Assembly (NCBI GenBank): GCA_022495995.1
Contig: JAFEMH010001475.1
Location: 1 to 64,000 of the forward strand
Reading direction: 5' to 3'
DNA length: 64,000 nucleotides
Source of the DNA: Adenophora triphylla var. japonica
Taxonomy: Eukaryota; Streptophyta; Magnoliopsida; Asterales; Campanulaceae
The position numbers were made by a program, and so were the translations under genes. The notes under the pieces were generated by a model. The model saw only the letters and a program-made list of their open reading frames with translations. It searched no databases and was not told where the DNA came from. Below are positions 54,928-64,000 of the stretch, piece by piece. Position 1 is the first letter of the stretch; every line of letters begins with the position of its first letter.

Positions 54928-55509
54928 TTAAGAAGCATGCTCAACATCATCCTCAGTCCGAGTCCGAGTCTGTTGAATCCTCTTCTTTTTTTGTGTTTTT
55001 ATCATGTTTGATATAAAATTTGAGAGATGTTTTAGTATTATGTAGCAAATCTGTCAACAATAACGAATTACGACATCGTTTCTATTGATTCAGAGCTTCT
55101 ATACAATCATAACAATTTAAGATCTTAGCTGTGTATATGATTTTGTCATGGTACTATTGAGCACTTTTTTTATTTAAGTTTTGTGATCCGAAGACAAAAT
55201 TTGTTTGCAGGTCTGTTAGTGAAAATAAGAGAAATTAACATTTTAATTATAAGGTTGAATATAGATGCTCGAGGGCGTAAAACAAATGGAGTTTGGCCAT
55301 TGAATCTCACCGGACTTGCATGTCAGCCTAGAGAATCTACAATTGTTCGACAAGCGAACAAAAGTCCAGCAGTGTCAAACAAATTCCTGCCTAGGGAAAA
55401 AAGCCGGAAAATTTTGCTTATAAACAGCAACATGGATGAGCTGCGGACTGTCCCAAGAAACGTATCATTTCAAAATAATCTCAGAAAAAACTGAGCGGAA
55501 TTTGAAAAG

Positions 55510-55622
55510 ATGTCCGGAGTAGAGATGCTTCCTAAAGAGTATGGATTCGTAGTTCTTGATATCGTTCTATACTGCTTCCTCAACATCTGGATGCAAATTC
55601 AAGTCAGCAAAGCCCGCACCAA
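55510..55622 (+). pseudogene. MGST3 copy 3, exon 1 only
   Basis: A 113-bp exon encoding MSGVEMLPKEYGFVVLDIVL and ending in a GT donor in the same phase as the paralogues. The promoter box GAAAATTTTGCTTATAA is about 90 bp upstream. Exons 2-4 were not found up to the end of the window; the space holds a microsatellite array, a 6.3-kb CACTA element, MITEs and a MATE fragment. It is therefore a truncated copy, unless the remaining exons lie beyond 64 kb. Confidence 0.75.
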
Positions 55623-55629
55623 GTACTAT

Positions 55630-55829
55630 CTCTCTCTCTCTATACATACATAGGAGTATATATATATACACATACACATAAGAGTGTATGTGTTATATAT
55701 ATACACACTCATACATATGAGTGTGTATATATACACACACATAGGAGTGTGTATATATATATCACTCTCTATACATACATAGGAGTATATATATATACAC
55801 ATACACATAAGAGTGTATGTGTTATATAT
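55630..55829 (+). repeat. TATA/CACA-rich tandem array, left part
   Basis: Units of about 130 bp mixing TATATATACACACAC, CATACATAGGAGTATATATA and AAGAGTGTATGTGTTATAT. The array continues at 62160-62272 and 62543-62604, so the CACTA element and the MITE are nested in it. Confidence 0.8.
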
Positions 55830-55849
55830 CACTACAAGGAAAACCGGAT

Positions 55850-56348
55850 TTAGAGACGGAAATTTAGAGACGGACGAAATCTGTAGCTAATTTGGCGACA
55901 GATTAGAGACAGAACCAAAAATCAGAGACGGATTCGGATTTCGTCACTAAATTAGAGACGGATTAAGATTCCGTCTCTAATTCAGAGACGGAACATGAAT
56001 CCGTCTCTAATTCAGAGACGGAATCTGAATCCGTCTCTAATATAAAGACGGAATCCGAATTCGTCTCTAATTTAGAGACGAAATCTGATTCCGTCTCTAA
56101 TTTAGAGACGGATTCAGATTCCGTCTCTAAATTTCAGAGACGGGTTTTGTATATGTCTCTAAAATAGAGACAAATTCAGAATCCGTCTCTAAATTAGAGA
56201 CAGATTCAGAATCCGTCTCTAAACTTTAGAGACAGATTTTAACCCGTCTCTAATTTAGAGACAGATTTTTGAATCCGTCTCTAATTTAGTGACAGATTCA
56301 ACATCTGTCTCTAAAATTTAGAGACAGATTTAGTATCCGTCTCTAAAT
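55850..56348. repeat. Left subterminal repeats of CACTA 2
   Basis: About 18 units of TTTAGAGACGGATTC and its complement GAATCCGTCTCTAAA, alternating in orientation so that neighbours form hairpins. Confidence 0.85.
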
Positions 56349-58956
56349 TTGACTTTTCTTCTATATACTTTCATTTGTTTAGTTTTTTTCTATCTTTTTT
56401 TATATAACTTTTTCTAAAAAAAACCACTAATTAACAAAGGCTAAAATATTGTTTTCTAGTCAATAAAAATTTAAAAAAAATAAAAAATAAATATAGGGTA
56501 GTTCGTCCCTCTTTTGACTTTTCTTCTATATACTTTCATTTGTTTAGTTTTTTTCTATCTTTTTTTATATAACTTTTTCTAAATAAAAACACTAATTAAA
56601 AAAGGCTAAAATATTGTTTTCTAGTCAATAAAATTTTTTTTAAAAAATAAAAAATAAATATAGGGTAGTCCGTCCCTCTTTTGACTTTTCTTCTATGTTC
56701 TTTCATTTGTTTAGTTTTTTTCTATCTTTTTTTCTATAACTTTTTCTAAAAAAAACCACTGATTAACAAAGGCTAAAATATTGTTTTCTAGTCAATAAAA
56801 ATTTTTTTAAAAAATAAAAAATAAATATAGGGTAGTCCGTCCCTCTTTTGACTTTTCTTCTATGTTCTTTCATTTGTTTAGTTTTTTTCTATCTTTTTTT
56901 ATATAACTTTTTCTAAAAAAAACCACTGATTAACAAAGGCTAAAATATTGTTTTCTAGTCAATAAAAATTTTTTAAAAAAATAAAAAATAAATATAGGGT
57001 AGTCCGTCCCTCTTTTGACTTTTCTTCTATATACTTTCGTTTGTTTAGTTTTTTTCTATCTTTTTTTCTATAACTTTTTCTAAAAAAACCTACTGATTAA
57101 CAAAGCTAAAATATTGTTTTCTAGTCAATAAAAAATTTTTAAAAAAATAAAAAATAAATTTAGGGTAGTCCGTCCCTCTTTTGACTTTTCTTCTATATAC
57201 TTTCATTTGTTTAGTTTTTTTCTATCTTTTTTTCTATAACTTTTTCTAAAAAAACCACTGATTAACAAAGGCTAAAATATTGTTTTCTAGTCAATAAAAA
57301 TTTTTAAAAAAAATAAAAAATAAATATAGGGTAGTCCGTCGCTCTTTTGACTTTTCTTCTATATACTTTCATATGTTTAGTTTTTTTCTATCTTTTTTTT
57401 CTATAACTTTTTCTAAAAAAAAACACTGATTAACAAAGGCTAAAATATTGTTTTCTAGTCAATAATAATTTTTTTAAAAAATAAAATATAAATATAGGGT
57501 AGTCCGTCCCTCTTTTGACTTTTCTTCTATATACTTTCATTTGTTTAGTTTTTTTCTATCTTTTTTTCTATAACTTTTTCTAAAAAAAACCACTGATTAA
57601 CAAAGGCTAAAATATTGTTTTCTAGTCAATAAAAATTTTTTAAAAAAATAAAAAATAAATATAGGGTAGTCCGTCCCTCTTTTGACTTTTCTTCTATATA
57701 CTTTCATTTGTTTAGTTTTTTTCTATCTTTTTTTCTATAACTTTTTTAAAAAAACCACCAATTAAAAAAGGCTAAAATATTGTTTTCTAGTCAATAAAAA
57801 AATTTTAAAAAAATAAAAAATAAATATAGGGTAGTCCGTCCCTCTTTTGACTTTTCTTCTATATACTTTCATTTGTTTAGTTTTTTTCTATTTTTTTTCT
57901 ATAACTTTTTCTAAAAAAAACCACTGATTAACAAAGGCTAAAATATTGTTTTCTAGTCAATAAAATTTTTTAAAAAAACATAAAAAATAAATATAGGGTA
58001 GTCCGTCCCTCTTTTGACTTTTCTTCTATGTTCTTTCATTTGTTTAGTTTTTTTCTATCTTTTTTCTATAACTTTTTCTGAAAAAAACCACTGATTAACA
58101 AAGGCTAAAATATTGTTTTCTAGTCAATAAAAAATTTTTAAAAAAATAAAAAATAAATATAGGGTAGTCCGTCCCTCTTTTGACTTTTCTTCTATATACT
58201 TTCATTTGTTTAATTTTTTTTCTATCTTTTTTTCTATAACTTTTTCTAAAAAAAAACACGGATTAACAAAGGCTAAAATATTGTTTTCTTGTCAATAAAA
58301 TTTTTTTTGAAAAATAAAAAATAAATATAGGGTAGTCCGTCCCTCTTTTGACTTTTCTTCTATGTTCTTTCATTTGTTTAGTTTTTTTCTATCTTTTTTT
58401 CTATAACTTTTTCTAAAAAAAACCACTGATTAACAAAGGCTAAAATATTGTTTTCTTGTCAATAAAATTTTTTTAAAAAAATAAAAATAAATATAGGGTA
58501 GTCCGTCCCTCTTTTGACTTTTCTTCTATATACTTTCATTTGTTAAGTTTTTTTCTATCTTTTTTTATATAACTTTTTCTAAAAAAAAACCACTGATTAA
58601 CAAAGGCTAAAATATTATTTTCTAGTCAATAAAAAAAATTTTAAAAATTAAAAAATAAATATAGGGTAGTCCGTCCCTCTTTTGACTTTTCTTCTATATA
58701 CTTTCGTTTGTTTAGTTTTTTTCTATCTTTTTTTCTATAACTTTTTCTAAAAAAAACTACTGATTAACAAAGGCTAAAATATTGTTTTCTAGTCAATAAA
58801 AATTATTTAAAAAATTAAAAAATAAATATAGGGTAGTCCGTCCCTGTTTTGACTTTTCTTCTATGTTCTTTCATTTGTTTAGTTTTTTTCTATCTTTTTT
58901 TCTATAACTTTTTCTAAAAAAAAATCACTGATTAACAAAGGCTAAAATATTGTTTT
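56349..58956 (+). repeat. ~166-bp tandem repeat, about 16 copies
   Basis: Each unit runs TTTTGACTTTTCTTCTATAT, a TTTGTTTAGTTTTTTTCTATC tract, a TAACTTTTTCTAAAAAA stretch, GATTAACAAAGGCTAAAATA, TTGTTTTCTAGTCAATAAAA, and AAATATAGGGTAGTCCGTCC. Units are close to each other apart from A/T-run length and a TATATAC/TGTTC switch that alternates irregularly. It is satellite-like in size and uniformity. The end of the last copy runs straight into the TTTAGGG block at TTTTCTAGGG. Confidence 0.9.
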
Positions 58957-59757
58957 CTAGGGTATAAGGGTATAGGGGTTAGGGTTTAGGGGTTAGGGTA
59001 TAGGGTTTAGGGTTTAGGGTTTAGGGGTTAGGGTTTAGGGTTTAAGATATAGGGTTTAGGGGTTAGGGTATAGGGTTTAGGGTTTAGGGTTTAGGATATA
59101 GGGTATAGGGTTTAGGGTTTAGGGGTTAGGGTATAGGGTTTAGGATTTAGGGTATAGGGTTTAGGGGTTAGGGTTTAGGGTTTAGGGTTTAGGGTATAGG
59201 GTTTAGGGTTTAGGGGTTAGGGTTTAGGGTTTAGGGGTTAGGGTATAAGGTATAGGGTTTAGGGTTTAGGGTATAGGGTTTAGGGTTTAGGGTATAGGGT
59301 TTAGGGGTTAGGGTTCAAGGTATAGGGTTTGGGGTTTAAACCCTAAATCCTATACCCTATACTCTAAACCCTAAACCCTAAACCCTAACCCCTAACCCCT
59401 AAACCCTATACCCTAAACCCTAAACCCTAAACCCTAAACCCTATACCCTAACCCCAAAATCTTAAATCCTATACCCTATACCCTAAACCCTAAACCCTAT
59501 ACCCTATACCCTAAACTCTAAATCCTAAATCCTATACCATAACCCCTAAACCCTAATCCCTAAACCCTAAACCCTAAACCCTATATCCTAACCCCTAAAC
59601 CCTAACCCCTAAACCCTATACCCTAAACCCTAAACCCTATACCCTAACCCCTAACCCCTAAACCCTAAACCCTAACCCCTAAATCCTAACCCCTGACCCC
59701 TAACCCCTAAACCCTAAATTCTAAACCCTAAACCCTATACCCTAACCCCTAAAGCCA
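58957..59757. repeat. Inverted telomere-like repeat block
   Basis: 58957-59335 is a degenerate array of TTTAGGG mixed with TATAGGG and GGTTAGGG, reading 5'-3' on +. At GGGTTTAAACCC (59332-59343) it turns into the complementary CCCTAAA/CCCTATA/CCCTAAC array up to 59757. The arms are about 380 and 415 bp. The G-strands point towards the centre, as in a head-to-head telomere fusion, but the block sits inside CACTA 2. Confidence 0.95.
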
Positions 59758-60690
59758 TAGAGATGAAAAACACTTTAAATGTCATTTAGAATGTAGAAAA
59801 GAAATAAAAAAAAATAAACGAGGTAGCCGTATACCATTTTCATAAGATCGGGACACATTCCTTAAATCCCTAAATAATGGCACATATTTGTAACTCAATT
59901 TTCATTTGGATTTTGAGGAAAGTCATAAAAATGAAAAACACTTTATTGTTATTGTTAATAAGTATTTTTTTATAATTTATTAATATCAATTATTATTTAG
60001 GTATATTAATATTTCTTAGAATTTTAAATTATTAAATTATTATTAATAAATTTAAAATAATTAAATTAATGAATATTATTATTAATTAATAACATTATTA
60101 TTTTTGATGTTATGTATTATTACTAGTTATTATTAATATTATTATTAATAATATAATAATATTATTATTAATTATATAATAATAACTATTAATATATTCA
60201 ATTATACAATTGAATAATTAACAATAACATCATTATTAGTCTTATTATTAAGTATTATTACTAATTATATGATAATGTTATTATTCTTGATATTAGGCAT
60301 ACTAATATAACTAAAATTTTGGGTAAATCAAATAAAAGCATGTAAATATTTTAGATAACTTTTTGTAAATTTCAGTAATAAAAAAATCTAAAATATTTTT
60401 TCCTATTCAATAAAAAATAATAAAAATTACTAATATTATTAATACTATTATTAATATTATTACTGTAGTAGGATAAAAAAATCTAAAATATTTTGTAAAA
60501 ATATTCTTTGCTATTCAATAAAAAATAATAAAAAATAATAAAAATTACTAGTTATTATTAATAATTAATATTAATTAATTAATTAATTATATAATTAATA
60601 ATTTATTAATAAATATTATTAATAATAAATATTATTATTCTTAATATTAGACACAAATATTTTAGTTAGTGTATAATATAGTGTGAAATA
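59758..60690. other. AT-rich filler in CACTA 2
   Basis: Mostly (ATT)n-like and AATATTATTA words. Short duplications include AAAAATGAAAAACACTTTA, near 59765 and 59930. No gene or regulatory site is recognised. Confidence 0.5.
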
Positions 60691-60699
60691 AATATAAGT

Positions 60700-61200
60700 A
60701 CGTGTGATGTGGCATTGTTTGATTGGATTTTAAAATTTTACGGGGATTATGGGCAATGCAAGATCCGACCATTCATAACATTTAATCAAACGGTCCAAAA
60801 TCATTTAAACAAAACCAAATACTCCACGTCTCCACCCTCTCCCTATTTCTCTCTTTCTCTCTCTCTTCGCTTTCTTTCATTTACGCCTTTGGTTTTTTTG
60901 GCACCACCGTTTCTCTCTCTCTCTCTCTCATTCCCACAGCCTCCGTCACCGTCCCTTCAGCCTTCCCCTGTCTCCTCCTCCGCGCCACCACAGCTCCTCG
61001 ATCCCTTCGCCGTCCGTCACTCTCTCTATTTCTCTCCCTTCAAGAAACACAAATGCCTCTACCGTCACCTCTCGCCGCCGTCACCCTCCGCCCTCCTCAC
61101 TCTCTCTCTCTCTCTCCATTTTTAGTCTCGTCGAACCTCGGTGGAGCCAATCGAGGAGCGGATGGATCGAATGGCAGATCCGGCGACTAAATCAATCTTT
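60700..61200 (+). other. Possible captured promoter and 5' UTR
   Basis: A sudden shift to gene-like composition: a CT-rich leader (CTCTCTTTCTC tracts at 60840-61110), GC-rich CCGTCACC words, then GGATGGATCGAATGGCAGATCC near 61160. It resembles the 5' end of a plant gene. The ORF at 60709-61125 is Ser/Pro/Leu low-complexity without a domain, so no product is assigned. 61200-61480 is GT-rich and similar to untranslated or intron sequence. Confidence 0.3.
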
Positions 61201-61794
61201 AACACAACAACGAACTATGAAATTGGGTTTGGTTTTTTAGTTTCTGTTTTTCGATTTTCGTTTTGATTGATCTGTTTTTGCGATTTGTTTCAGTGCTTGA
61301 TCTGTTTTTCAATTTGTTTTCCATTGTTGGGTTTGGTTTTTTGGTGGTGAATCTGGTGATGGTGGCGAATCTAGTGATGGAGCCGCCGGTGATTGAGACG
61401 GTGGTAGGGAGGTTGGTGGTGGTGGAAGTATGAAATTGGAAGTGGGGTTTTTTGAACATTTCGTTAAGTTTATTGAACATTTTGTTAAATATTTAACTCA
61501 CATTTCGTTAAATATTTAACTCGGGTTAGTTTATTTAATGGTGGAAGTTTGTGAGGACTTTTTGAGTATAAAAGAAGTTTAGGGATCAAAGTGTAATTAT
61601 GAAATATCAAGGACTTATTTGAGATTAATAAAAATTAAGGGATTGATTTGATAATAATAAAAATTAAGGGACTGATTTAATATATATTTAAAAATATATA
61701 TTAATATATTTTAAATATATATATATATATTTAAAATATATTAATATATATTTTTAAATATATATATAATTTTTTTTTAAAAAAATATCAATTT

Positions 61795-62150
61795 AGCTAC
61801 GGAAATATCCGACGCTAAAATGGTTCGAAAATAAAACGAGAATTTAAATAGAGACGGAAAATCTGTCGCTAATCCGTAGACGGTCATATCTGTAGCTAAT
61901 TTAGACACGGACATATCTGTCTCTAATTTAGCGACGGACATATCTGTCTCTAATTTAGAGACGGACATATCTGTCTCTAAATTAGAGACGGATATATCCG
62001 TCTCTAAAATAGCTACAAAATAGCGACGCCCAATTTAGCGACAAACCTGCATCCACGGAATAGCTACTGAACAAATCCGTAGCTAAACACGATTTAGCTA
62101 CGGAATCTTCATTTTAGCTACGGAATTTGCCGTAGCTAAAATCGATTTTC
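61795..62150. repeat. Right subterminal repeats of CACTA 2
   Basis: Units of TTTAGAGACGGACATATCTG and TAGCTACGGAAT type in both orientations. The AGCTACGGA variant is confined to the outermost part of this end. Confidence 0.8.
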
Positions 62151-62272
62151 CTTGTAGTGTATATACACACTCATACATATGAGTGTGTGTATATATAATA
62201 TATATACACACACATAGAGGAGTGTGTATATATATATCACTCTATATATATACATAGGAGTATATATATATA

Positions 62273-62542
62273 CTCCCTCCGTCCCATGAATTTATAGACT
62301 TTTGGGTTTTGCACGGGAATTAAGGAGGAAATATTATATTGAAAGTGTTGTGAGTGTGAAAATAAAATAGGAGAGAGAATGAGTGGAGAGAATAGTAAAT
62401 TATAATGGTGATGTGAGTATTAAAATAATGTCAGAGAATGAGTGGAGGGAATAGTAAAAATTCCTTTCCATTTTAGGAAAGTATATATTATTGTGGGACG
62501 CCCAAAAAGGAAAGTTTATATATTATCATGGGACGGAGGGAG
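62273..62542. mobile_element. Stowaway-type MITE (270 bp)
   Basis: The ends are CTCCCTCCGTCCC and GGGACGGAGGGAG, with TA on both sides, and the body is shared with the MITEs at 45921 and 52113. It is inserted in the TATA/CACA array. Confidence 0.9.
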
Positions 62543-62604
62543 TATATATATATATATAGGAGTATATATATATACACATTCACATAAGAGTGTATGTGTT
62601 ATAT

Positions 62605-62690
62605 TCCCTCCGTCCCGTCCGACTTAGGACATTCACTCCCGACATGGAGATTAAGGAATACTATTATAATAGGGATTTTTATCAATAAGA
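62605..62690 (+). mobile_element. Partial Stowaway-type MITE end
   Basis: TTCCCTCCGTCCCGTCC begins here with TA in front. No matching right end was found, so the copy is truncated or its end has mutated. Confidence 0.5.
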
Positions 62691-62699
62691 CCTTGAGAT

Positions 62700-63640
62700 A
62701 GGGTGGAATTTACCAATAAAAACAGGACATTTCGAATTCTACCTTGGGGTCCAAGAGTTGAAATCAAACGACCGTAGAGTCCCTCGGCTGTTTATAACAA
62801 TTTAAATATCCAAAAATACCCTTCTTTCTCTCTCTATTGCGCAACTCCCTTTCTCTCTCTTATCGCAATTCCGGCGATCGTCGTCTTCATCGATCTCCAA
62901 ATCATCTTCATCTTCAAAAATCCAAGTGATTCAATTCAATCGATGGAAAAATACAATCAGAAATCAACCCTTCGCCACCCTTCGGTCCTCATTTATGCTC
63001 CCTTATCCCCATCACTACTAAACTCCATCTCTCTTGCTCCTTCTCCACCACTACTTTATCTTTTTCTCTTCATAAGAAATCCAATTTCTGGTCAATTATC
63101 ACTTTCGTTGCCGCCAAAGAAGAAGACGATAACACAATTGTTCTTGAACAAGGAGGAGAAGTCGCCGACGTATCGAATCGGAAGGAGAGATGGCGGAGGC
63201 GAGGCCTCTCGGGAGAGGAGGATGAGGACGCCGGTCGGTTCTTGTTCAATCTCTTGAAAAGATTTTGATCCTATCCTAGGCTGTTTAGTGATTTGACTAT
63301 TGCTAGTCAGTAATTTGGGGTTAGTCTGTTTTTATAATATCAACACAATCTGTTTTACTTGATTGAACTTGTTTGCGAATTATACAATTGTTGACCAAGT
63401 TGGTTCTTGTTTCGTTCTTAGTGATTGGTTCTAGTCAAGAAAGTATCTACACTTGTAGACCAACCGTACATATTTACGGACCCCATGATTTGCATTTCGT
63501 TGTCTAGTTTTTTTTTTTTTTTTTCGTGTTTTATAAAAGAGGAGTAGAATTTTTGCTCTTTCGCTACGAGTCTTCTCTTGCTATGTATGAATCGAGTTTA
63601 ATCCATGTCTTCATTAACGGTGCAGGATTAAAGGAAAAAA
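62700..63640 (+). other. Gene-upstream-like sequence before the MATE fragment
   Basis: This contains a CT-rich leader (62822-62865), TCGTCGTCTTCATCGATC words, and an ORF at 62943-63257 (104 codons, Ser/Leu/Pro-rich N-terminus, basic C-terminus) that was not recognised. 63260-63640 looks like an intron (T-runs at 63510-63525, GGTGCAG acceptor at 63620-63626). It may be the 5' region of the MATE-like gene. Confidence 0.3.
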
Positions 63641-63931
63641 TGGACGATCATAGTGGAAGAGAAGAGGAGAACAGATGTCTAGAGACGCCCTAATAATTCA
63701 TAGAAATTTTATTGAATCTAGAAAAGGACTAATTATTGGCCTCACGAGATGAGTTTTGGGGAAGCCAAGAAACAAGTTTTCCTTGCAGTCCGCCGTTGAT
63801 TGTCAATATATTCATTGCCTCGCATACAAACCATTTCAGTCATGTTTGTTGGCCATGTCGGTAGCGAACTAGCTCTTTCTAGTGCTTCTATGGCCTCTTC
63901 CTTCGCTATTGTCTCTCGGCTTCACTTATTG
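63641..63931 (+). pseudogene. MATE/DTX efflux transporter, first coding exon, decayed
   Basis: After an acceptor-like TGCAG, the ATG at 63641 opens a short acidic N-terminus (MDDHSGREEENRCLETP-stop). In another frame EAKKQVFLA (about 63753) is followed by TISVMFVGHVG and ELALSSASMASSFAIVS, ending at a GTATGT donor at 63932. These are the first two membrane-helix motifs of plant MATE (DTX) multidrug and toxin extrusion carriers, which export organic compounds in exchange for protons. Stops and at least two frameshifts break it. Downstream exons would lie outside the window. Confidence 0.65.
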
Positions 63932-64000
63932 GTATGTATAATGTGATCAAGTTAAGTGCAATGCTAGCGAAAAGTCACAAAATCTTGGTTACAAAATTAA

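Larger units (their letters stand above)
55830..62159. mobile_element. CACTA element 2 (6.33 kb, non-autonomous)
   Basis: The terminal inverted repeats CACTACAAGGAAAA (55830) and TTTTCCTTGTAGTG (ending 62159) are perfect over 14 bp. The target duplication TAT is at 55827-55829 and 62160-62162. Subterminal TTTAGAGACGGA repeats occupy both ends. Inside are a 166-bp tandem array, an inverted telomere-like block, AT-rich DNA and a probable captured promoter/5' UTR. No transposase ORF was found, so movement would depend on an autonomous relative. Confidence 0.95.

Noticed and set aside
55626..55832. Tyr/Ile/Cys-rich minus-strand ORF
   Set aside because: It is a by-product of the TATA/CACA microsatellite array.
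58957..59757. A true chromosome end or assembled telomere
   Set aside because: The block is degenerate, changes strand in the middle, and is enclosed by intact CACTA termini with a target duplication.

Overview
The window is nuclear DNA of a flowering plant, most likely a eudicot. The evidence is spliced genes with GT-AG introns, plant LTR-retrotransposon lineages (Tat/Ogre-like, Athila-like and Copia), CACTA elements beginning CACTACAAG, Stowaway-type MITEs with CTCCCTCCGTCCC ends, a tRNA-derived SINE, and TTTAGGG telomere-type repeats. Species and family cannot be named from the sequence. Nearly everything is transposable-element DNA. The only host gene family that looks intact is a small cluster encoding microsomal glutathione S-transferase 3 (MGST3, MAPEG family), at about 45.5-55.6 kb.

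Layout. 1-8 kb is a decayed Tat-type Gypsy element on the + strand: an LTR, then gag, protease and integrase remnants, with no recognisable reverse transcriptase. 8-13 kb is its GC-rich post-pol zone with antisense ORF remnants, one of which resembles a plant mobile domain (PMD). 13-17.4 kb holds minisatellites, hairpin arrays and a second Tat-type LTR. 17.4-27.4 kb holds two minus-strand Tat-type elements reduced mainly to LTR, PBS and gag. 27.7-30.7 kb is the 5' half of an Athila-like element. 30.7-39.4 kb is a minus-strand mobile-element gene (N-terminal domain plus long coiled coil) whose coding exon is interrupted by a 4.5-kb CACTA element (32.76-37.27 kb). That CACTA element carries exon pieces resembling GSK3/shaggy kinase, an MTM1-like mitochondrial carrier and casein kinase II alpha.

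39.88-45.37 kb is the most unusual unit. It is a 5.5-kb insertion with about 30-bp inverted ends that splits the promoter of the first MGST3 gene. It contains a five-exon pseudogene resembling the OB-fold of HROB, a four-exon PMD gene that is nearly intact, and two oppositely oriented clusters of a 27-bp palindrome (core CGCTACACCGTGTAGCG).

MGST3-1 (45.49-47.78 kb) has a second in-frame copy of its last exon 3 kb downstream. Between the two copies lies a 2.49-kb gag-only Copia element with intact LTRs and a 5-bp target duplication. MGST3-2 (54.11-54.93 kb) is complete. MGST3-3 retains only exon 1 (55.51 kb) and is followed by a 6.33-kb CACTA element (55.83-62.16 kb) with a TAT target duplication. 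That element contains about 16 copies of a 166-bp repeat and an inverted telomere-like block of about 800 bp. The window ends in MITEs and a decayed MATE-transporter exon.

The window shows a host detoxification gene cluster repeatedly invaded, split and partly duplicated by mobile elements, which have themselves captured pieces of host genes. All functional statements are read from sequence patterns and remembered family features. No database search was run.
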